Source of the DNA: JAZNLR01 sp045579195
GTDB lineage: Bacteria > Bacillota > Clostridia > Christensenellales > CAMQZB01
Length of the DNA: 10,918 bases
Direction: 5' to 3'
NCBI GenBank assembly: GCA_045579195.1
Contig: JAZNLR010000007.1
Coordinates: forward strand, 1 to 10,918
Shown: positions 1 to 5,226 of the stretch, piece after piece
Layout: every line of letters starts with the position of its first letter
How positions within the stretch are numbered: the stretch's first letter is position 1
The notes under the pieces: generated by a model
Database searches by the model: none
The model's input: the letters and a program-made list of their open reading frames with translations, nothing else
Told to the model about the DNA's origin: nothing
Position numbers and translations under genes: made by a program

Positions 1-773
1 GCAAGACCTTCCAATGCCCTTCGCGTATCGAAATATCCCATTCTTAAATTCGGAACGGTCGCCTCAGGCTCAAACTTAAATATAAATCCAAGATCTTCAG
101 AGGGTGAGATCTCCAAAACCTCAGCCTCGCTTTCGATCCGTTTTTTACAAACGCCGACCGCAAGTGTTCGGATAGCAAAGATCTTGTGATACCCCTTCTC
201 GATCAGCATATTTACCGGGCAGTTGTCATACAGCCCGCCATCGAGGAAGGAACGCCCGTTGATCTTCGGCGGTTTAAGCCCCGGGAAGGTCGCACTTGCC
301 ATAATGTAATTGAGGAGCTCTCCTTGCGGAATGGACTCTTTATAGAGCATATGCGGTTTCAACGACGGCATCTCCACAGTCACAAGCCCAAAATCCGTCT
401 TGGACGCACGCACCCGCTCCTCGTCGATATAGCGCGAGAGAAAACTCCTGATGCGCTCGGTGTCCACGCCCTTGTTCTTAATGGCGATGCGAATCTGTGC
501 GCCGAGATAATGCAACGTTTCTTTTGTCACGCGCTCACGGAAGATCTTTTGGATCTTCTCATCTTCAAAGTCGAAAAGGTCAATGGTCTTGACCGACGTC
601 CAAAGCTCGTAAGCCCGGTCAAAATCACCCTGCGCAAACATTGCAGAGTTGATCGCCCCGATGGACGTTCCGACAAAGCCGTTAAAACGATACCCTGCGT
701 CCAACAGCGCTCGCACTGCACCCATGTGGTACGCACCGCGCGATCCGCCGCCTTCCAATGCTACTCCAACCAT
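1..773 (-). CDS. Patatin-like phospholipase, RssA-type (3' end cut by window edge)
   Basis: The frame stays open from an ATG at 773 to the left edge, giving 257 codons without a stop; the C-terminus is missing. The N-terminus carries the patatin signature in order: oxyanion-loop GGGSRG (residues 8-13), nucleophile motif GTSIG with Ser37, and DGG with Asp178, which form the Ser-Asp dyad of patatin-family lipid acyl hydrolases. The sequence around Asp178 (FLDGGLYDNCPV) is typical of bacterial RssA/YlbK-like members. No signal peptide is seen, so the enzyme is probably cytoplasmic or membrane-associated and would hydrolyse acyl esters of phospholipids or lysolipids. The start is supported by a purine-rich GGAGGAGAGG site a few bases upstream and by the neighbouring promoter at 800-828. 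It follows the acyl-CoA synthetase, but a terminator and its own promoter separate the two, so it is likely a separate transcription unit. Family assignment is firm; the substrate is not known. Confidence 0.9.
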   Translation of the reverse strand, partial: MVGVALEGGGSRGAYHMGAVRALLDAGYRFNGFVGTSIGAINSAMFAQGDFDRAYELWTSVKTIDLFDFEDEKIQKIFRERVTKETLHYLGAQIRIAIKNKGVDTERIRSFLSRYIDEERVRASKTDFGLVTVEMPSLKPHMLYKESIPQGELLNYIMASATFPGLKPPKINGRSFLDGGLYDNCPVNMLIEKGYHKIFAIRTLAVGVCKKRIESEAEVLEISPSEDLGFIFKFEPEATVPNLRMGYFDTRRALEGL

Positions 774-799
774 GTCCTCTCCTCCTTTTTTCTAAAAAT

Positions 800-828
800 A
801 CGATACCACAAGCGTCAGGCAAAGTCAA
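800..828 (-). promoter_or_regulatory. Sigma-A-type promoter for the patatin gene
   Basis: On the minus strand TTGACT (828-823) is followed after 17 bases by TATCGT (805-800), about 27 bases before the patatin start codon. The -35 box is one base off consensus, the -10 box is weaker (TATCGT against TATAAT) and the spacing is ideal. It sits downstream of the terminator at 918-948, consistent with independent transcription. Confidence 0.6.
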
Positions 829-917
829 CGCGTTCGACAAAATAATTCCGCTTTCACAAAGATTTCACACACGAAAAAATTTGCCGTTTTGGAGTGCTAT
901 TTTGAAAGAAGTCAAAG

Positions 918-948
918 AAAAAGGCCTGCCGTTAGTGCAAGCCTTTTT
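918..948 (-). terminator. Hairpin terminator after the acyl-CoA synthetase gene
   Basis: A 12-bp stem pairs 918-929 with 937-948 around a 7-base loop (one G-T wobble on the minus strand). A-tracts and T-tracts lie at the two ends of the stem, so it could act on either strand. It begins 5 bases past the ligase stop codon at 953 and is the expected end of the gpsA-ligase transcript. Confidence 0.8.
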
Positions 949-952
949 TTCA

Positions 953-2632
953 TCAATGCATTTCAAAGTCCTTATAGACAAATTGGTCGAGTCCGGAAGA
1001 GACTCCGATCTCCTCATGCGCCATCTCACGCAACTTATACTTTTGAATCTTTCCGCTCGCCGTCATCGGGAACTTATCAAGGAAACGAACGTAACGCGGA
1101 ACTTTGTGGCGCGCCATGTTCGCAAAGACGTAATTCTTGATCTCCTCTTCGGTGCGTTCAACGCCCTTTTTCGGCACGATATACGCCATGGTCTCCTCGC
1201 CGTACTTCTCGCTCGGAACAGCAACGATCTGAACATCTGAAACGCCGGGGTACGTATAGATAAAGTCCTCGATCTCCTTCGGGTAGATGTTCTCGCCGCC
1301 GCGGATGATCATATCCTTCAAACGGCCGGTGATGCGATAATATCCGTTCTCATCCACCATCGCGATGTCTCCCGTATGCAACCAGCCATCCTTATCGATG
1401 GCCTCTGCGGTCTCCTTGGGCATGTTGTAATATCCCTTCATAATGTTATACCCGCGCGCACAGAACTCACCCGGAACGTTCGGAGGCAAGGTCTCTCCCG
1501 TTTCAATGTCAACGATCTTGCATTCCACGTTGGGCATTGCCTTTCCGACCGTTTCAACGCGAAGCTCAAGGCTGTCATTGACGGTGGTCATCGTGCAAGC
1601 GGGCGAAGCTTCGGTCTGACCGTACGTAATGGTGATGTCGCGCATATTCATCTCTTCGATGACGCGGCGCATGATCTTGATCGGGCAAGGCGATCCCGCC
1701 ATAATGCCCGTGCGGAGCGAAGAGAAGTTATACTTTTTAAAGTCTCGGTGCTCCAGCATTCCGATGAACATCGTGGGGACGCCGTGCACTGCCGTACAGC
1801 GCTCATATTCAATGGTATGCATGACCTTCATCGGTGTGTAGAACAACAGCGGAACCATGGTTGCGCCGTGCGTGAGGCAGGCCATAATCGCAAGAACAAG
1901 GCCAAAACAATGGAAGAACGGAACGGGGATGCAGAGGCGGTCGCGCTCGGTGAATGCCATGCAATCACCAATCGCCTTTCCGTTGTTGACAATGTTGTAA
2001 TGCGTGAGCATAACGCCCTTCGGGAAACCCGTTGTTCCCGATGTGTACTGCATGTTGACGATGTCGTCAGGATGGCAAGAATCCTTGCGCTTCTGGTAAG
2101 CCTCGTCCGAGATGTCCATGCCGTATTCCTTCAAGTGACTCCAGTGGAACATTCCGTGATAGTGATTGTCGAGGGAGACGACGCACTTGAGGTGCGGAAG
2201 AACGTCAGAATGCAATCTTCCCGGCTCACTCGTTCTGATCTCAGGACAGAGCTCGTAAAGGATCTGCTCGCAGTCGATGTCTTTCAATCCGTCGCAAACG
2301 AACAGCGCCTTCGATTCGGACTGCTGCATCAGATAACGGAACTCTTGAATCTTGTAATTCGTGTTGACGGTCACGAGAACGCAACCGATCTTTGCGGTCG
2401 CAAGAAGCAAAACGAGCCACTCGGGATAGTTCGTTGCCCAAATTGCAACGTGGTCACCCTTTTGAAAGCCCAGCCCCATCAATCCACGGGCAATTGCGTC
2501 AACTTCACGGTTCAGCTCGGAATACGTCCAGTTGACCTCTCGCTCAATGTACTTTACGGCTTGGTTGTTCGGAAACCGCTCTGCCATTTCTTCGAGCAGC
2601 ATTCCCACTGTCTTGTTCCACATTTCAGCCAT
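953..2632 (-). CDS. AMP-binding fatty acyl-CoA synthetase (acyl-CoA ligase)
   Basis: This 559-residue protein is a full-length member of the adenylate-forming ANL superfamily, which activates a carboxylic acid with ATP to an acyl-adenylate and then transfers it to CoA. The motifs are intact: P-loop YTSGTTGFPKG (196-206), YGQTE (337-341), TGD (420-422) contacting the ribose, the hinge GRLKDMI (436-442) where the C-terminal domain rotates, and the catalytic lysine K528 in SGKIQKYK. Length and the GENIYPKEIE segment fit the medium/long-chain fatty acyl-CoA synthetase group better than acetyl-CoA synthetase. No signal or membrane segment is evident. The ATG at 2632 has a GGAG site upstream. It lies 22 nt after gpsA on the same strand, so the two are probably co-transcribed from 3,883-3,911. 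Chain length cannot be read from sequence; other aryl or carboxylic acids remain possible. Confidence 0.92.
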   Translation of the reverse strand: MAEMWNKTVGMLLEEMAERFPNNQAVKYIEREVNWTYSELNREVDAIARGLMGLGFQKGDHVAIWATNYPEWLVLLLATAKIGCVLVTVNTNYKIQEFRYLMQQSESKALFVCDGLKDIDCEQILYELCPEIRTSEPGRLHSDVLPHLKCVVSLDNHYHGMFHWSHLKEYGMDISDEAYQKRKDSCHPDDIVNMQYTSGTTGFPKGVMLTHYNIVNNGKAIGDCMAFTERDRLCIPVPFFHCFGLVLAIMACLTHGATMVPLLFYTPMKVMHTIEYERCTAVHGVPTMFIGMLEHRDFKKYNFSSLRTGIMAGSPCPIKIMRRVIEEMNMRDITITYGQTEASPACTMTTVNDSLELRVETVGKAMPNVECKIVDIETGETLPPNVPGEFCARGYNIMKGYYNMPKETAEAIDKDGWLHTGDIAMVDENGYYRITGRLKDMIIRGGENIYPKEIEDFIYTYPGVSDVQIVAVPSEKYGEETMAYIVPKKGVERTEEEIKNYVFANMARHKVPRYVRFLDKFPMTASGKIQKYKLREMAHEEIGVSSGLDQFVYKDFEMH

Positions 2633-2654
2633 AATTGTCTCTCCTTTATGTCAA

Positions 2655-3614
2655 TTAAAATTCAGTCTTTTCCTGTCGCGAGAAGAGTTCGGATAAGATC
2701 TCGATCGGATCCCCCTCTCGCTCTAAAATGCGCCGCACGGCCGACGTGATCGGAAGCTCCACGCCGTACTTTTCCGAAAGCGCAAGCATCGCATAAACCG
2801 TCGGAACACCCTCTGCAAGGCGGTCAAACTCCTTCCCCTGCACGAAGCATTCCCCAAAGCGTCTGTTGTGGGAGTGTGGCGAGAACAGCGTCGTTTCATA
2901 ATCTCCCAAATGGCTTAAGGAATATGCGGAAATCTCGTTTCCGCCCATTGCGCGGATGAGCCGCGCGACCTCACGCGCACCGCGCGCCATCAGCGGGCCT
3001 TTCAGCGTGACGTACCCCTTGCCGTCCAACATCCCTGCCGCAATTCCAAAGACGTTCTTCGCCGCCGCCCCGACCTCCGTTCCGAGAAGGTCTGCTCCAC
3101 GATAAAAGCGGATGAGGTCGCTTCGGAAAGCATCAATGACGAAAAGTGTCAAATCTGCATTCAACGAGTCGACGACCATGCAGTTTGGAATGCGCTTCAC
3201 GAAGTCCTGAATGTGTCCGGGGCCTACCCAAACGGCGGTCTTCTGTGGGTCGATCCCTTCCTCTGATGCAATCTCTGAAAGGCGCTTGCCCGTTCCCACT
3301 TCCAATCCCTTCATACAAAGGACGAACGCTTTTCCCGTTTGATCAAAGCAGGCGATGCGCCTTGCCAAGGAGCGAAACCCTTGTGCGCTGATGGACACAA
3401 TGACGATGTCCGCACGATTGACGGCAAACTCAAGATCGCTCGAAAGCGTGATCTTTTCATTGAGTGTGACAAAAGCATTGCTTCGGGTCTGTTTGAGCTC
3501 TTCAAAAGAGCGTCTTTGTTCCTCACCCCAAAGGACAACGTCATGTCCTTGCTCGTTTGCGTACCAAGCGAGGAAAGACCCCCAACGGCCACAGCCAAGA
3601 ACTGAAACCTTCAT
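2655..3614 (-). CDS. gpsA: NAD(P)-dependent glycerol-3-phosphate dehydrogenase
   Basis: GpsA reduces dihydroxyacetone phosphate to sn-glycerol-3-phosphate, the backbone precursor for phospholipids, in the cytoplasm. The 319-aa product has the Rossmann glycine motif GCGRWG (7-12), MKGLE (101-105), the GPGH motif (131-134), the catalytic-lysine segment KNVFGIAAG with K186, and HLGDYETTLFSPHSHNRR (235-252) matching the substrate-binding region. Length is slightly under the usual 330 or so. Several positions differ from the textbook pattern: GPGHIQDF replaces GPS(H/F)AxEV, and SHN replaces the common SRN. This suggests a divergent subgroup, not a broken gene. The ATG at 3614 is chosen because GTTAGGAGAAAG precedes it and the Rossmann motif then begins at residue 7; an in-frame upstream ATG at 3680 would add 22 arginine-rich residues with no homology. 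It heads a two-gene unit with the acyl-CoA ligase. Confidence 0.88.
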   Translation of the reverse strand: MKVSVLGCGRWGSFLAWYANEQGHDVVLWGEEQRRSFEELKQTRSNAFVTLNEKITLSSDLEFAVNRADIVIVSISAQGFRSLARRIACFDQTGKAFVLCMKGLEVGTGKRLSEIASEEGIDPQKTAVWVGPGHIQDFVKRIPNCMVVDSLNADLTLFVIDAFRSDLIRFYRGADLLGTEVGAAAKNVFGIAAGMLDGKGYVTLKGPLMARGAREVARLIRAMGGNEISAYSLSHLGDYETTLFSPHSHNRRFGECFVQGKEFDRLAEGVPTVYAMLALSEKYGVELPITSAVRRILEREGDPIEILSELFSRQEKTEF

Positions 3615-3645
3615 TCTTTCTCCTAACAAAAAAAATAACGCCGAG

Positions 3646-3718
3646 TAAAGTGAATTTACGCGACGTCTTCGAAAAAACAATCTATCTTGCGTACAACGGA
3701 TGCACGCCCTTCACTTTA
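3646..3718 (-). repeat. 9-bp long-range inverted repeat in the gpsA leader
   Basis: TAAAGTGAA (minus strand, 3718-3710) and TTCACTTTA (3654-3646) are perfect complements 55 bases apart. Between them the minus strand holds a second hairpin, GCGTGCA / TGTACGC with a 5-base loop. A run of eight T follows about 10 bases downstream of the closing arm, just before the gpsA ribosome binding site. The layout resembles a closed multi-helix domain, but no known riboswitch consensus was recognised and chance cannot be excluded. Confidence 0.4.
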
Positions 3719-3726
3719 TCAACCGC

Positions 3727-3834
3727 TTATCGCGCGGAACACTCTTCTTGATTCTTTTTCGGCAACAGAAAAAGCCCCTCAAGCGTTAGGGGTAGAAGAA
3801 CCAACGTCAATTTTGCAGTCAACAAAGCGTTCAT
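3727..3834 (-). CDS. Possible small Leu-rich leader peptide (35 codons)
   Basis: An ATG at 3834 opens a 35-codon frame with 11 leucines in residues 4-24 followed by a charged tail with two lysines and two glutamates. Its ATG overlaps the TGA of a six-codon frame beginning at TTG 3851 (Met-Lys-Arg-Lys-Asp-Arg), which has a GGAGGG site 8 bases upstream; the ATGA overlap would allow coupled translation. The frame runs straight through the leader terminator at 3769-3792. Direct ribosome binding before the ATG itself is poor. It could be a regulatory leader peptide, a small hydrophobic peptide, or a chance open frame. No homology is recognised. Confidence 0.2.
   Translation of the reverse strand: MNALLTAKLTLVLLPLTLEGLFLLPKKNQEECSAR
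3769..3792 (-). terminator. Early terminator-like hairpin in the gpsA leader
   Basis: On the minus strand CCCCT (3792-3788) pairs with AGGGG (3779-3775) around an 8-base loop, followed by C and then TTTTT (3773-3769). The stem is only 5 bp but GC-rich. It lies about 90 nt after the predicted transcript start and 155 nt before the gpsA ATG, where it would end transcription prematurely or define the 3' end of a short RNA. Confidence 0.5.
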
Positions 3835-3876
3835 CTGTCTTTGCGCTTCAACCGAAGCACCCTCCAAATGGAAATT
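3769..3876 (-). ncRNA. Candidate structured leader RNA / small RNA upstream of gpsA
   Basis: The segment between the predicted transcription start (near 3876) and the hairpin terminator is about 108 nt. It begins with a clear stem-loop, GTGCTTC / GAAGCGC closed by a GGTT loop, and holds further short complementary segments: AACG/CGTT, CAAAG/CTTTG, and an AAGCG that could also pair with the CGCTT in the terminator loop. This is compatible with attenuation or with a free small RNA. I compared it from memory with T-box, SAM, THF, lysine, glycine, SRP and 6S RNAs and found no match, so the class is unknown. Confidence 0.35.
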
Positions 3877-3882
3877 ACAATC

Positions 3883-3911
3883 ATTTTATCACAACACTTT
3901 TTCAGTGTCAA
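3883..3911 (-). promoter_or_regulatory. Strong sigma-A promoter for the gpsA operon
   Basis: Minus strand TTGACA (3911-3906), a 17-base spacer, then TAAAAT (3888-3883). The -35 box is perfect and the -10 box is one base off consensus. The start point would be near 3876, leaving an unusually long leader of about 260 nt before gpsA. It begins 27 bases beyond the T-tract of the phage-module terminator. Confidence 0.8.
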
Positions 3912-3937
3912 GATTTTTATGCCGCCTTTTGAATTTT

Positions 3938-3970
3938 TATAAAAAAAAAGAGACCGCGTTTTGCGGTCTC
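3938..3970 (-). terminator. Rho-independent terminator closing the phage structural module
   Basis: GAGACCGC / GCGGTCTC form a perfect 8-bp stem (3950-3957 with 3963-3970) around a 5-base loop. On the minus strand nine T follow directly. It lies 13 bases after the stop codon of the coiled-coil gene and insulates the phage genes from gpsA. Confidence 0.92.
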
Positions 3971-3983
3971 CCAAAAGTAGCTT

Positions 3984-4964
3984 TTAAAGCCTGCTTTTCA
4001 AATAATTCAAGAAGTAATCGTAATATACGCCAAGATGCTTGACCATCTCGCTGTCCCCAAGGAATGCGGCATAAGCCTCTTTGGGCGACATCGTTTCGTA
4101 GTACGCCTTTGCCGCCGCGACCTTTTCGGTCAGCATTTCCTTTTGCGCACGGTTTTCAATGCCGAGGTCATTGCTCTCCTCAAGGCGCTTATAATCCTCT
4201 GCGGCTTTATCTGCAAGGGCATTTTCGCGTTCGAATTGGAATTTACTCTCCTTTTCCGCGAGCTGATTGTTGTACTCCAAAACCTCGTCCTCACGCTTTT
4301 GGCGCTCCGTTGTCATCTCGTTGATGCGTTCCTGAAGTTCCACGGCGTACGCAAGCTCATAACCCTTCATCGCATTCTGCTTCTTCTGCTCAAGTGATGC
4401 GATCTCCGAATTGAGCGCGGCGATCTCGTTTGCCGCCTTGGACGTGTACGCAATGCTTGCATCCGTCTTTTCACGATCGAAGGCGTCGATCTGCCCCATG
4501 ATGACCGACGAACGCGCAAGCCCACGCTTGAGGGCGTTGTTTTCTGCCTCCTCGCGGCGCGCGGCATATGTCTTTTCTATGTTGTTCAAGGTCTCCGAAA
4601 GGGCGTTTTTGACGCCTTCCTTCTTCTCACTGAGAGTCTTTTTCTCTCCCGCAAGCTCACTTTCGAGATTTTGCAGGCGATCGAAATAACTCTTTGAGAG
4701 AAGCTTTGTTGCCTCCTCGTAGATCTCCGCATCGCTAAGCCCGGTATATTCCTTCTTTGTCATCCCCAGAGTCGTGGGATATTCCACGTCATAAATGCTG
4801 CCCGTCGTCTTGTCGGGCAAGTCGTACTTTTTGTCGATTTTCTCAAGCTCTTCCAAGAGCTTACTTTTTTCGCTCTTGACCGCTTCGGTCGTGACGGGGC
4901 TTTGATTTGCATAAGCAAGATTTTCAAAGTCCGCCAGCGTGATTGGAATGATATTTGCTCTCAT
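3984..4964 (-). CDS. Coiled-coil protein, last gene of the phage structural module
   Basis: The 326-aa product has no family I recognise. Residues 1-90 are mixed; roughly 95-260 are Lys/Glu/Ala-rich with long heptad-like stretches expected to form extended coiled coil, interrupted at 147-153 by RGLARSS. The tail (280-326) is tyrosine-rich (YYDYFLNYL). I see no cysteine, no tryptophan, no signal peptide and no membrane segment. The ATG at 4964 has GGAGG a few bases upstream and follows the previous stop by 10 nt, so it is translated as part of the tail operon. By position and form it could be a tail needle (compare the coiled-coil P22 gp26), an internal ejection protein or a fibre shaft. That role is inference from gene order only. 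Confidence 0.7.
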   Translation of the reverse strand: MRANIIPITLADFENLAYANQSPVTTEAVKSEKSKLLEELEKIDKKYDLPDKTTGSIYDVEYPTTLGMTKKEYTGLSDAEIYEEATKLLSKSYFDRLQNLESELAGEKKTLSEKKEGVKNALSETLNNIEKTYAARREEAENNALKRGLARSSVIMGQIDAFDREKTDASIAYTSKAANEIAALNSEIASLEQKKQNAMKGYELAYAVELQERINEMTTERQKREDEVLEYNNQLAEKESKFQFERENALADKAAEDYKRLEESNDLGIENRAQKEMLTEKVAAAKAYYETMSPKEAYAAFLGDSEMVKHLGVYYDYFLNYLKSRL

Positions 4965-4974
4965 TTTTCCTCCG

Positions 4975-5214
4975 TCATTCGGCGTCCGTCACGATGAGAA
5001 CGCCATTGTTTTTCTTTTCTGCGTGTCCGCCTGAAAACGGAACGTAAGCATCGCAAAAGGCGACCGTTTTCGCATTTTGCAAAGTGCCGTCTTCCTTGAT
5101 CGTCCAGCGCGTCACAAGTCCGTTCTGCGCACAAAACACAAACGTCTCCCCGCCTTCGGAATTTCCCGAAAGTGCACTTCCTTTTCCTAAGCTGACCGTC
5201 TTTCCAAACTGCAT
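4975..5214 (-). CDS. Small beta-rich phage-module protein of unknown function
   Basis: A 79-residue open frame with an AAAGGGGGGAG site before its ATG, 12 nt after the 622-aa gene and 10 nt before the coiled-coil gene. The protein alternates short hydrophobic strands with Gly/Asn/Asp turns (for example FVFCAQNGLVTRWTIKEDGTL), suggesting a small beta fold; there is no signal peptide or membrane helix. Its style resembles the blade-like repeats of the larger upstream tail proteins, so it may be a small tail accessory or decoration protein. No homolog is recognised. Confidence 0.65.
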   Translation of the reverse strand: MQFGKTVSLGKGSALSGNSEGGETFVFCAQNGLVTRWTIKEDGTLQNAKTVAFCDAYVPFSGGHAEKKNNGVLIVTDAE

Positions 5215-5226
5215 AAGCTCCCCCCT

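Noticed and set aside
186..845. Plus-strand open frame over the patatin gene
   Set aside because: It is opposite a gene with an intact catalytic signature, a good ribosome binding site and a promoter, and shows no recognisable domain.
1376..2749. Long plus-strand open frame of 457 codons opposite the acyl-CoA ligase
   Set aside because: It is antisense to a gene with all its family motifs, has no ribosome binding site and has arginine/histidine-rich composition typical of a shadow frame.
3646..3654. The long-range inverted repeat as a simple terminator
   Set aside because: The loop is 55 bases long and the T-tract lies about 10 bases after the stem, which is not the layout of an intrinsic terminator.
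3615..3876. T-box or other known riboswitch in the gpsA leader
   Set aside because: No T-box AGGGTGGNACC core and no recognised SAM, THF, glycine or lysine aptamer consensus could be found by eye.
3687..3932. Plus-strand open frame in the gpsA leader
   Set aside because: No ribosome binding site, runs across a terminator-like hairpin and the promoter of the opposite strand, and has no recognisable protein pattern.
3912..3937. Prophage attachment site between the terminator and the gpsA promoter
   Set aside because: The place is plausible, but the other end is outside the window, so no direct repeat can be tested.
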